Shown here: in pieces, positions 44,667 to 52,787 of the stretch | Layout: every line of letters begins with the position of its first letter | How positions within the stretch are numbered: position 1 is the stretch's first letter | Assembly: GCA_949293265.1 (NCBI GenBank) | Contig: CASFCK010000002.1 | Span: 1-64,000, forward strand | DNA: 64,000 bases | From: an uncultured bacterium | GTDB taxonomy: Bacteria > Bacillota_I > Bacilli_A > Acholeplasmatales > Anaeroplasmataceae | Reading direction: 5' to 3' | Position numbers and translations under genes: made by a program | Notes under the pieces: generated by a model | What the model saw: only the letters and a program-made list of their open reading frames with translations | Databases searched by the model: none | What the model was told of the DNA's origin: nothing

Positions 44667-46103
44667 ATGAAAAAAATAAGTTTGTTTTTATTAATTTTAA
44701 TAACATTATTTGTTAATGGTCTAGTTAAAGCCGCATCATGGAGCTATGAGTGGGAAAATGTAGTTGTTGAAATACCGCTTTACGAAAGTTTAAATTCTTA
44801 TGATGACTTGCCAAAAGCTACATTGTATAAAGATGGCACTTTAGTTAGTGACGCTAAAATAAGTTATAATCGTAATGGCGATTGGTTATATTACGCTAAA
44901 GATGTTGATACTAGTAAAGTAGGAGATTATAAAGTATGGTATAAAGCGAGTGAATCACGTTATAAACCAGGTCATTGTCAAAATTATAAACAATTGATTA
45001 CATTTAGAGTGATCGATGAAACTGCACCAAGTATTAATATTTTAAAAGATAAGATTATAATTCCTTTAGGAACTAAAGAAATGAATTATAATGAATATTT
45101 CACAATCCGTGATAATTCTAGCGAAGTTATAATAAATGTTGATGATAGTAAAGTTGATTATAATAAAATAGGAACATATGACGTTTTAATAGAGGCCATT
45201 GATATAAGTGGAAATAAATGTACAAAACATTTAGAAGTTTTAATTCAAGATGAAAATGGACCAGTCATTAATTTTTTAGGAGAAAATAATACTATTACGA
45301 TTGAAAAAAACAGTGACATCATTTTAGATGATTATTTTAAACAATATTTTAAGGTAATTGATAAAATTGATGGTGATGTTATAAACAGTATGGAATATGA
45401 TAAAATTGACATTAATGTAGTAGCTAATAATAAGATTAGTTTTTATTTTAAAGATAGTAGTGGTAATATTTCTAGTATAGACATAAATGTAAATGTAATA
45501 GATGAGCTAGCTCCAAGTTTAATATTAAGTACCGACAATTTAAAATTAGATTATTTAACTGAACCTAGTTATGAATTGTTTAAAACATATATCGTTGAAG
45601 CTAAAGACGGAATTATTGATCTAATTGATGAAGTAAAAATAGATTTTAGTGCAATTGAATTAAAAGTAGGAAGTTATATAGTAAAATATAGTGTAAGCGA
45701 TGCAAGTGGAAATGAAGTAGAAAAAGATTTATTAGTTAATTATGTAACAAATAAAGCACCAGAACTTCTAGTAGAAGATGTTGTGATTAATGTTGGAGAG
45801 GAAGTAAATTTAAAAGATTATGTTCAAGTAAGTGATAAATCAGATCTAAATGTAGAAAATAATATCGAAATTGATACTACGAAGTTTAATAATAAGGCAG
45901 CTGGAATTTATTATTTGAATGTTACCTGTCATAATAGTTCAAATTTATTTAGTAACGCTTATATGAAAGTAGAAGTTATTGATAATGAAAAAGATGTTAC
46001 TAATTATTTAAATATAATATTAATAGGATTATTAGTATTAGGTAGTTGTGGATTTATAGTGTATAAAATTATTACTAAAAGAAGAAATAAAATTGCCAAT
46101 TAA
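44667..46103 (+). CDS. Cell-surface protein with Ig-like repeats and C-terminal membrane anchor
   Basis: 478 residues. Signal peptide at about 1-22, cleavable after VKA. About 24-116 is a distinct N-terminal domain with a single pair of features GHCQNYKQLITFRVID at its end. Then four Ig-like/cadherin-like repeats at about 118-195, 197-279, 280-360 and 363-438, each opening with an APS/GPV/APE-type turn and containing YxVxxxAxDxSGN-like strands (IEAIDISGNKCTKH, YSVSDASGNEVEKD). A transmembrane helix at about 447-469 and a basic tail (KRRNK) anchor it, with no LPxTG motif. Probably an exposed adhesin-like or scaffold protein; ligand unknown. Likely co-transcribed with the XRE regulator upstream. 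Confidence 0.8.
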   Translation: MKKISLFLLILITLFVNGLVKAASWSYEWENVVVEIPLYESLNSYDDLPKATLYKDGTLVSDAKISYNRNGDWLYYAKDVDTSKVGDYKVWYKASESRYKPGHCQNYKQLITFRVIDETAPSINILKDKIIIPLGTKEMNYNEYFTIRDNSSEVIINVDDSKVDYNKIGTYDVLIEAIDISGNKCTKHLEVLIQDENGPVINFLGENNTITIEKNSDIILDDYFKQYFKVIDKIDGDVINSMEYDKIDINVVANNKISFYFKDSSGNISSIDINVNVIDELAPSLILSTDNLKLDYLTEPSYELFKTYIVEAKDGIIDLIDEVKIDFSAIELKVGSYIVKYSVSDASGNEVEKDLLVNYVTNKAPELLVEDVVINVGEEVNLKDYVQVSDKSDLNVENNIEIDTTKFNNKAAGIYYLNVTCHNSSNLFSNAYMKVEVIDNEKDVTNYLNIILIGLLVLGSCGFIVYKIITKRRNKIAN

Positions 46104-46157
46104 GCTATCTAAATAATAATAATTGTGTTAAAATAAGCTTCAAAGGAAGTGATCAAA

Positions 46158-49094
46158 TTGCGAGGCTTTTTATATGGTCAAACTGAATATAATCTCTTAA
46201 AGAATGCCGTAAAAATTGAAGAATATGTTGAACTAGCCAAAAACTTAAAATTTGATTACTTAAGTATTACTGATAGCAACTTATATGGTTTTTATAAATT
46301 CTATAAACTTTGTTTAGAAGCTAATATTAAGCCGATCATTGGTTTAGAATTAGTAGTAAATAATAATTTAGATACAGACTTATTTTTATTATATCCTTTA
46401 AATAACGAAGGATTAAAAGCATTATTTCAAATAGAAACAGCTAAAAATAATAATGAGTTAAACATTGATTTATTGCAATCACTAGCAGGCAATATCGCCT
46501 TTATTTTAGTTGTTAGTAAGTCTTTTTTAATGCGTAGTTTAGTTTCATTGCCTGATGAAGCTATTAGTAAATTAAATTATTATAAAGAAAAATTTCCAAA
46601 TTTTTATTTAGGAATTAGTTATCAAGTAAATAGTTATAACAAAATTAATTTAGATGCCTTAGCAATAGCCCGCAATATAGGGGTTTTAAGTGTATATATT
46701 CATCAATTAAAATATTTAACTAAAGAAGATGAAATAGTTTATGAAACACTCTTAAAAATAGGTAATAATACAGAAAAAGAAGAAGGTGATTTTTCTTTTT
46801 TTCAAGCTGAACAAAGTTTTATTGCTGAATGGATAGAATTATTTATTAATACTGATAACTTAGTAAATAAAATCAACTATCAAATAAATAAAGAAAAAGC
46901 CTTACCGAAATATCCGCTAGATAATAGCGAACAATTCCTAATTACTCTAGCAAATAAAGGGTTAGCAAAAAGATTAGCTAATAAAAATGTAAATTTAAAA
47001 AAATATCAAGAACGACTAAATTATGAACTTAATATAATTAACAAAATGCATTTTGCCGATTATTTTTTAATCGTCTGGGACTTTATTAAATGGGCTAAAA
47101 AACAAAACATCTATGTTGGGCCAGGTAGAGGAAGTGCTGCATCATCTCTAGTCGCGTATGCAATAGGAATAACAGAAATATGTCCATTAGATTATAATTT
47201 ATTATTTGAACGTTTTTTAAATCCTGAAAGAATTAGTATGCCAGATATTGACACCGATTTTCCTGATAATAAACGAGATGAGGTCATTGCCTATGTAGCT
47301 GATTTATATGGCAAGTATCATGTAGCAAGCATTAACACATTTGGAACATTTTCTTATAAGAGTAGTTTAAGAGATGTTGCAAGAGTTTACAAAATAGAAG
47401 AAAAAAGAATTAAAGAATTAAGTAATATGCTTGCTAATAACAAAATAGATGACTTAGTTGAAATGTATAAATATCAAGAAGATATATATAATTTATTATA
47501 TATCATTAAACGCTTAGACGGTATGCCTAGAAACATATCTACTCATGCGGCTGGTGTTATAATATCTGGACCTGATTTAAGGAATATAGTGCCATTAAAT
47601 AAAGTTAATAACTTATTGCAAACTGAATTAGAATATAATGATTTAAAAAATCTAGGTTTATTAAAAATGGATTTTTTAGGAATTAGAAATTTAACCATCA
47701 TAGCTAATGTTTTAGATGAAATTAAAATGAAGCAAATGGATTTTAGAAATATTCCCTTAGATGATAAAATGGTATATACACTACTTCAAAAAGCGGATAC
47801 ATTGGGTGTATTTCAATTAGAGTCAAGTGGAATAAGAAGAGTTTTAACTAAATTAAAACCAACAAAATTTACTGATTTAGTTGCTGTTTTAGCATTGTAT
47901 AGGCCAGGACCTATGGATAATATAGATGAATTTATAGCCCGTAGACATGGTAAAAAGTTTGTATATCTACATAAAGATTTAGAACCAATATTAGCTGAAA
48001 CTTATGGTATTATTGTCTATCAAGAACAAATTATGCAAATTGCTTATAAATTTGCTAATTATTCCCTTGGTAAAGCTGATATTTTAAGAAGGGCAATTTC
48101 TAATAAAGACATAGACCAAATGGAACATTTACGAAAAGATTTTGTTCTTGGTTGCCAAAAGAATAAATATGACATTAATTTAGCTAATACAATTTTTGAT
48201 TTAATTGTTAAATTTGCAAATTATGGTTTTAATAAAGCTCATAGTGTAGCTTATGCCTTAGTTTGTTATGAAATGGCTTATTTAAAAGTACATTATTTTG
48301 GTAATTTTATGTCTAATATATTAAATAATGTCATAGGAGCTACTAACACTATGCAAGATTATTTAAAATATGCTAAAAGACATAATTTGGCAATCTGTGG
48401 TGTTGATATTAATTTATCAACAACTAAATTTAGGTTTAAAAATAATAAATTATATTTACCTTTAGTTTGTATTGAACAAATCGGCCAACAAACAGCTGAA
48501 ATGATAATTGAAGAAAGGAAAAACGGCTTGTTTAAAAGCTATAATGACTTTTTAAGTCGGGTGAACATATCAGAAGCCCAAGTTGCTAATTTAGTTTATG
48601 CTGGAGCTTTTAATTTATTTAATCCAAATATTAAAAACTTGATAGAACATAATTCTAAAGAGGCTAATTTGATTGACAGCTTATTAGGAGAAGATCTAAA
48701 AATTGACGAAGAGGATTATTCCTTACCTTATTTGATTTCAATGGAAAAAAAGGTTTTAGGTTTTAATATAGCTTATGATCCTAGTATAGAAATTAAACCT
48801 TATCGTTTAAATAATAATGCCACATCATTAAATCACATAATATTAAATAAAAAAGAAATAGCAGTCATAAAATTCACTAATCTAGATTTAAAAAATAGTA
48901 AAAATGGTTATATATTGAAAGGCGAAATATATGATGATACTGCTACACTACCATTTGTAATTTTTAATAATTTATATTTAGAGATAAAAGATATAATTAA
49001 TGAAAATGATATTTATCTAATTGGTTTTGTTTATAAAAAAAATAATGACTTTGAGCCATGCTGTAATATTGGATTCATTAAAAAAATTAATTGA
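46158..49094 (+). CDS. dnaE: DNA polymerase III alpha subunit, DnaE type
   Basis: Replicative or lagging-strand polymerase. The N-terminal PHP domain (residues about 3-200) looks degenerate: LSITDSNLYGFY lacks the usual metal His. The polymerase core has GPGRGSAASSLVAYAIGI and the catalytic Asp pair in MPDIDTDFPDNKRDE, plus ALYRPGPMDNIDEFIARRHG and NFNKAHS-type YGFNKAHSVAYAL. An HhH region and a short OB-like tail follow. The start is taken as TTG at 46158 because AAAGGAAGTG fits it; a GTG at 46149 overlaps the Shine-Dalgarno. 978 residues, shorter than B. subtilis DnaE. A PolC is expected elsewhere. Confidence 0.93.
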   Translation: MRGFLYGQTEYNLLKNAVKIEEYVELAKNLKFDYLSITDSNLYGFYKFYKLCLEANIKPIIGLELVVNNNLDTDLFLLYPLNNEGLKALFQIETAKNNNELNIDLLQSLAGNIAFILVVSKSFLMRSLVSLPDEAISKLNYYKEKFPNFYLGISYQVNSYNKINLDALAIARNIGVLSVYIHQLKYLTKEDEIVYETLLKIGNNTEKEEGDFSFFQAEQSFIAEWIELFINTDNLVNKINYQINKEKALPKYPLDNSEQFLITLANKGLAKRLANKNVNLKKYQERLNYELNIINKMHFADYFLIVWDFIKWAKKQNIYVGPGRGSAASSLVAYAIGITEICPLDYNLLFERFLNPERISMPDIDTDFPDNKRDEVIAYVADLYGKYHVASINTFGTFSYKSSLRDVARVYKIEEKRIKELSNMLANNKIDDLVEMYKYQEDIYNLLYIIKRLDGMPRNISTHAAGVIISGPDLRNIVPLNKVNNLLQTELEYNDLKNLGLLKMDFLGIRNLTIIANVLDEIKMKQMDFRNIPLDDKMVYTLLQKADTLGVFQLESSGIRRVLTKLKPTKFTDLVAVLALYRPGPMDNIDEFIARRHGKKFVYLHKDLEPILAETYGIIVYQEQIMQIAYKFANYSLGKADILRRAISNKDIDQMEHLRKDFVLGCQKNKYDINLANTIFDLIVKFANYGFNKAHSVAYALVCYEMAYLKVHYFGNFMSNILNNVIGATNTMQDYLKYAKRHNLAICGVDINLSTTKFRFKNNKLYLPLVCIEQIGQQTAEMIIEERKNGLFKSYNDFLSRVNISEAQVANLVYAGAFNLFNPNIKNLIEHNSKEANLIDSLLGEDLKIDEEDYSLPYLISMEKKVLGFNIAYDPSIEIKPYRLNNNATSLNHIILNKKEIAVIKFTNLDLKNSKNGYILKGEIYDDTATLPFVIFNNLYLEIKDIINENDIYLIGFVYKKNNDFEPCCNIGFIKKIN

Positions 49095-49119
49095 CATTCT
49101 GTAATATATGTATTATAAT
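49091..49119 (+). promoter_or_regulatory. tRNA-Leu promoter
   Basis: TTGACA (49091-49096), 17 bases, TATAAT (49114-49119): perfect consensus. The -35 touches the dnaE stop codon. Transcription would start within about 6 bases of the mature tRNA 5' end. Confidence 0.92.
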
Positions 49120-49131
49120 AACATTCGCTAT

Positions 49132-49214
49132 GCGGGTGTGGCGGAATGGTAGACGCGCTAGGCTTAGAACCTAGTGCCCCCGGCGTGCAGGTTCAAGTCC
49201 TGTCACCCGTACCA
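49132..49214 (+). tRNA. tRNA-Leu (anticodon UAG)
   Basis: 83 bases including encoded CCA. Acceptor GCGGGTG / CACCCGT, with G1-U72 as wobble; D arm GCG/CGC; anticodon arm CTAGG-CTTAGAA-CCTAG with TAG at 49165-49167; class II variable arm (GCC, loop, GGC); T arm with loop TTCAAGT; discriminator A. It decodes CUN leucine codons. It is the likely anchor point of the accessory region that follows. Confidence 0.96.
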
Positions 49215-49227
49215 TTAAGAAACAACT

Positions 49228-49270
49228 GTGCTAATTCGAGATTTTATGCTCAAATTAGCACTTTTTCTTT
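49228..49270 (+). terminator. Terminator after tRNA-Leu
   Basis: GTGCTAATT (49228-49236) pairs with AATTAGCAC (49253-49261), inner GAG/CTC, followed by T5C T3. Confidence 0.85.
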
Positions 49271-49275
49271 ATTTT

Positions 49276-49323
49276 TAGGCATTTTTGGTAGGGTTCAAGT
49301 CCCGTTATTAGTAAAATTGCCTA
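49276..49323 (+). other. Possible tRNA 3'-end remnant within an inverted repeat
   Basis: The stretch from 49289 to about 49303 (AGGGTTCAAGTCCCG) repeats the T-arm core of the tRNA-Leu 70 bases upstream (AGGTTCAAGTCCTG), followed by an acceptor-like but decayed end. It is framed by TAGGCA (49276-49281) and TGCCTA (49318-49323). It could be a scar from an earlier integration at a tRNA gene. The rest of 49215-49563 shows no gene. Confidence 0.3.
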
Positions 49324-49563
49324 GTTTTTTATTGCATTGTATTGGATTGATTCAACTTCATAAAAAAGCTTTAGTGTATTTTCACATGATAGGTACACCA
49401 TTGCTCACATTTCGTGTCATTCGTGTAAATAACATATTTTTTTTATAAATAGGTTTATTTTTAATAATTATTCCCCCTTTTTTATTGGATTGATAAAAAA
49501 TTTTTGAAAAAAGTGTTCAAAATGAAGATTTTTGTCCCTTATCTATTGAAGGAGGTAAGTTAT

Positions 49564-49815
49564 ATGGTTAAAGAAGAAGTTATTAAGCTTAAAATTGAAG
49601 GAAAATCCTATAGTGAGATTTCAAGAATCTTAGGAGTAAATGAGTCTACAGCTAAAACTATTTATAATAGATTTAAGAGTAGTCATCCTGAATCATTTTG
49701 TCCTATGTGTTCAAAGTTCTTAATTCAAACTAAAGGACATCGCCAAAAAAGATTCTGTTCTAGTAAATATAAAGACCATTATTGGAACTTAATGAAAAAC
49801 AAAAAGAATAAGTAA
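49564..49815 (+). CDS. Small HTH protein with zinc-ribbon-like tail
   Basis: 83 residues. About 1-45: a sigma-70 region 4/Hin-like helix-turn-helix (EVIKLKIEGKSYSEISRILG, NESTAKTIYNRF). About 50-83: CPMC, then RFCSSKYKDHYW, similar to the CxxC...FCSxxCRxxWW tails of small proteins often found near recombinases in Firmicutes mobile elements. The fourth cysteine of that pattern is Tyr here, so zinc binding may be lost or use a His. The start is the ATG at 49564 with GGAGG upstream; the frame is open further upstream without support. It converges with the serine recombinase across a shared terminator. Confidence 0.75.
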   Translation: MVKEEVIKLKIEGKSYSEISRILGVNESTAKTIYNRFKSSHPESFCPMCSKFLIQTKGHRQKRFCSSKYKDHYWNLMKNKKNK

Positions 49816-49830
49816 AGAAACATATGAGAG

Positions 49831-49861
49831 ACTAGGCAGTATTTAAACTGTCTAGTTTTTC
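49831..49861. terminator. Bidirectional terminator between the HTH gene and the recombinase
   Basis: ACTAGGCAGT (49831-49840) and ACTGTCTAGT (49847-49856), one G-U mismatch, with T5 on the plus strand; the opposite strand serves the recombinase less well. Confidence 0.7.
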
Positions 49862-50463
49862 ATTTTTTTATGTTCTCTAACCAATCTAAAGAACGTACCT
49901 CTAGATACTCCTATAAGTGATGCTGCTTCACTATTTGTTGTTTCATGATTTATATATCTATCTAATATATCATTGGTGTTAGGTGGCGTGACTACTTTTG
50001 GTCTACCAAACTTAACACCTTTTTCTTTTGCGATTCTGATTCCTTCCATTTGTCTTTGCTTAATATTTGTTCTTTCGTTTTCAGCTACAAATGATAATAC
50101 TTGAAGAACGATATCACTTATGAACTTACCAACTAAGTTTTTACCTTCAATTCTTGTATCAAGTAAAGGCATATCAAGTACTTTAATATCGGCACCTATT
50201 GTTTTTGTAATATGAGCCCATTCCTCAAGTATCATATGATAATTTCTACCTAAACGATCTATTGATTTAACAATTAGTAGGTCGTCTTTTTTTAATTTCT
50301 TAATAAGCTTTTTGTAATTAGTCCTATCAAAATCTTTACCTGACTCTTTATCTACATAGATAAATTTATCATCTACTCCAAAATCTTTAATTTCTACATA
50401 CTGCCTATCGATATTTTGTTGTTTAGTTGAAACCCTAATATAAGCATAAATCAACTTAATCAC
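49852..50463 (-). CDS. Serine recombinase (resolvase/invertase family)
   Basis: 203 residues. The N-terminal catalytic domain has YAYIRVSTKQQNIDRQ with the nucleophile Ser (about residue 12), the Arg/Asp-rich KSIDRLGRN (about 66-74), and the E-helix region AENERTNIKQRQMEGI. GRPK and a C-terminal helix-turn-helix (NSEAASLIGVSRGTFFRL) follow, as in Tn3 resolvases and Hin/Pin invertases. It is too small for a large serine integrase. GGAGGTG overlaps the region just ahead of the ATG. It shares a roughly 260-base intergenic region with the restriction-modification genes and may act on inverted repeats there; its crossover site is unknown. Confidence 0.92.
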   Translation of the reverse strand: MIKLIYAYIRVSTKQQNIDRQYVEIKDFGVDDKFIYVDKESGKDFDRTNYKKLIKKLKKDDLLIVKSIDRLGRNYHMILEEWAHITKTIGADIKVLDMPLLDTRIEGKNLVGKFISDIVLQVLSFVAENERTNIKQRQMEGIRIAKEKGVKFGRPKVVTPPNTNDILDRYINHETTNSEAASLIGVSRGTFFRLVREHKKMKN

Positions 50464-50522
50464 CTCCGTATTATATACATCTATAAAACGGAAGATTAAT
50501 CAAGTAATAAGCAATAAAAAAA

Positions 50523-50724
50523 GAAGTATCAAACACAATATAAAAATGTATAAATTATTGGAATTGATAAAAGTACAGAAAAAAGTACGTTTTATTTGCC
50601 ATAAACAGAGATTTTTTGGAAAATATGTGATATAATTATGGAAAATTAGTGAAAACATTTGAGGTATCAAAACGTATACAATTTGATACTTCAAGACCTC
50701 ACTAATCAAAAATGGAGGTCTCAT
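50523..50724 (+). promoter_or_regulatory. Repeat-rich control region of the restriction-modification operon
   Basis: GAAGTATCAAA at 50523-50533, GAGGTATCAAA at 50661-50671 and the inverse TTTGATACTTC at 50682-50692. The last two form an inverted repeat, extended outward by TTAGTGA (50646-50652) and TCACTAA (50699-50705). In addition AGACCTC (50694-50700) can pair with GAGGTCT (50714-50720), which contains the ribosome site of the XRE gene. The two foldings compete. The boxes are candidates for XRE operator sites, similar in role to C-boxes of controller proteins. Confidence 0.6.
50628..50636 (+). promoter_or_regulatory. Extended -10 promoter of the xre-methyltransferase-endonuclease operon
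   Basis: TGATATAAT at 50628-50636 (extended -10). No good -35 is visible. Transcription from about 50643 would include the nested inverted repeats in the leader. Confidence 0.55.
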
Positions 50725-50928
50725 ATGATTGATTATCAAAAAGCAGTAAAAGACTTAAGAGATAAGTTAATTATGACCCAAGCAGAATTTGCAAAAATGC
50801 TTGGCGTTTCTTTTACCTCAATCAATAGATGGGAAAACGGTCTTAATAGACCAACAACAGTTGCTAGAAAGCAAATAGTGCAGCTTTGTAAAGAAAACAA
50901 TATCGAATTGAAAGAGGTAAATGAATAA
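50725..50928 (+). CDS. Small XRE regulator, probable controller of the restriction-modification operon
   Basis: 67 residues with a clear Cro/CI-type helix-turn-helix (MTQAEFAKMLGVSFTSINRW, ENGLNRPT). The ATG at 50725 has GGAGGT 5 bases upstream; the frame is open upstream through the palindromes but lacks support. It overlaps the start of the methyltransferase by one base. Size and position fit a controller (C) protein that delays endonuclease synthesis, but small XRE proteins also occur beside orphan methylases. Confidence 0.82.
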   Translation: MIDYQKAVKDLRDKLIMTQAEFAKMLGVSFTSINRWENGLNRPTTVARKQIVQLCKENNIELKEVNE

Positions 50929-52787
50929 TGCGATATTTAGGAAATAAAGAATCAATTGTAAGTGAAATAGTAGATTTAATAGATAGAAAGGGGCTTCTAA
51001 ATAATCGATATTCTTTCTTTGATGCGTTTTGCGGAACAGGAACTGTCTCAGATGCAGTTAAAAATTATTTTAATATTATATTAAACGATAATTTATTATT
51101 AGCTACTACATTTTCAAAAGGTAGAATTATAAGTCAATTATGTAATTTTGAAAATTTAGACTTTAATCCTTTTGAATACTTTAATAACAATAGCGAAACT
51201 AGAATAGGATTTTTTTCACAAAATTATGCTCCGCAATTGTCGGGTAGAATGTATTTTAGTGACTATAATGCTGGAAGAATCGATTATTTTAGAGAACAAA
51301 TTGAAGAATGGAAAAACAACAATTTGATATCTGATGATGAATATTCCTACTTATTAGGTTGTCTATTAGAATCAGTCTCTAAAGTTGCCAACATAGCTGG
51401 TGTTTATGGTGCCTATTTAAAAACTTGGGACCCTAGAGCAATAAAAGAAATTAAATTTTTAAAAATAGAAACTACTAATAGTGACAATGAACCAATTGTT
51501 TTAAAAACATATAATAATAATTTAAACGAAATAATTAGTGATGTTGATTGTGATATTTTGTATCTTGACCCTCCATATACGAAAAATAAATATTCAGTAC
51601 AATATCATTTATTGGAGACATTAATAAAAAATGATAATCCACAAATAGTTGGTATAACTGGAGGAAGACATTTTGATGGCGTGTCAGACAATTGGTCAAA
51701 AAAGTATCATGTTGAAGTCGAATTTGAAAAAGTCATTAAAAACACAAAAGCAAAACATATATTAATGAGTTATAGTTCTGATGGAATTATGTCAAAGGAA
51801 TATATTTCAAATGTTTTAAAAAGATACGGAAAGGAAGAAACGTTTGAGCAAATAGAAATAAATTATAAAAAATACCGAAATTATAAAACAATCTCAACCG
51901 ATGAACATTATGAATACATCTTTTATGTTGAAAAAAAGCCAAAAAATGAGGTTGAATACTATTGTCCATTAAATTATATGGGTGGTAAAACAAATGTTGT
52001 TAATTATATAAAGCCAGAATTAAATACAAAGCATACTTTGATTGATCTAATGGCCGGAGGATTCAATGTTGGAATTAATGGTTATGGCTTTAATTCGTAT
52101 ATCTATAATGATGTTAATTTTCTTGTTAAAAATCTAGTTGAGATGTTTAAAAAAGTAGACACCGTAATCTTATTAAAAAAAATAGACGCTATAATAAAAA
52201 AATACGAATTAACTAAACATGGACAGGAAAAATATATTAATTATAGAAATGAGTATAACAAAACACTTCAATACAAAGAAGACAAATTAATTTATTTGTA
52301 TACATTAATATTATATGGATTTCAACAACAGATTAGGTTTAATTCAAAATATGAATTCAATAACCCTATAGGTGAAAGCGGATATAACGAAAGCATAAAA
52401 GAAAAAATAGTTACATTTTCCTCAAGATTAAAAGAATTAAATGTGTCATTTCAATCAAAAGATTTTTCAGAATATATCGATATTATTGATGAAAATTGTC
52501 TTGTTTATATAGACCCACCATATCTAATTACTTTAGGAAGTTACAATGATGGAAAGAGGGGATTCAATGGTTGGGGAAATAATGAGGAAAAGAGATTGAT
52601 ATCTTTTCTAGATTCAATAAAAAACAAATGTTGCAAGATATTAATTTCAAATATTTTGGATTATAAAGGAAAGGAAAATGTTTATTTAAAGAATTGGATT
52701 ATTTCTAATTGCGCAAATGTAAAAGAAATTACTATCAGGGGCAGAAAGGAGGTTCTAATAACTTATGAAGCCAAAATTCAAAATTAA
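50928..52787 (+). CDS. Fused double D12-class DNA adenine methyltransferase
   Basis: 619 residues holding two complete Dam/D12-type N6-adenine methyltransferase domains. Domain 1: RYLGNK at 2-7, SAM motif FDAFCGTGT at 31-39, catalytic DPPY at 214-217. Domain 2: NYMGGK at 349-354, SAM motif LMAGGFNVG at 374-382, DPPY at 529-532. Such fusions (as in the FokI methyltransferase) methylate the two strands of an asymmetric site, each domain taking one strand. The N-terminal KESIVSEI and KTNVVNYI segments repeat the same fold start. The end overlaps the HNH endonuclease gene by 23 bases. Recognition sequence unknown. Confidence 0.9.
   Translation: MRYLGNKESIVSEIVDLIDRKGLLNNRYSFFDAFCGTGTVSDAVKNYFNIILNDNLLLATTFSKGRIISQLCNFENLDFNPFEYFNNNSETRIGFFSQNYAPQLSGRMYFSDYNAGRIDYFREQIEEWKNNNLISDDEYSYLLGCLLESVSKVANIAGVYGAYLKTWDPRAIKEIKFLKIETTNSDNEPIVLKTYNNNLNEIISDVDCDILYLDPPYTKNKYSVQYHLLETLIKNDNPQIVGITGGRHFDGVSDNWSKKYHVEVEFEKVIKNTKAKHILMSYSSDGIMSKEYISNVLKRYGKEETFEQIEINYKKYRNYKTISTDEHYEYIFYVEKKPKNEVEYYCPLNYMGGKTNVVNYIKPELNTKHTLIDLMAGGFNVGINGYGFNSYIYNDVNFLVKNLVEMFKKVDTVILLKKIDAIIKKYELTKHGQEKYINYRNEYNKTLQYKEDKLIYLYTLILYGFQQQIRFNSKYEFNNPIGESGYNESIKEKIVTFSSRLKELNVSFQSKDFSEYIDIIDENCLVYIDPPYLITLGSYNDGKRGFNGWGNNEEKRLISFLDSIKNKCCKILISNILDYKGKENVYLKNWIISNCANVKEITIRGRKEVLITYEAKIQN

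Noticed and set aside
49146-49448. 100-codon open frame on the plus strand
   Set aside because: It begins inside tRNA-Leu and runs through its terminator; no ribosome site or coding signal. The tRNA explains the sequence.
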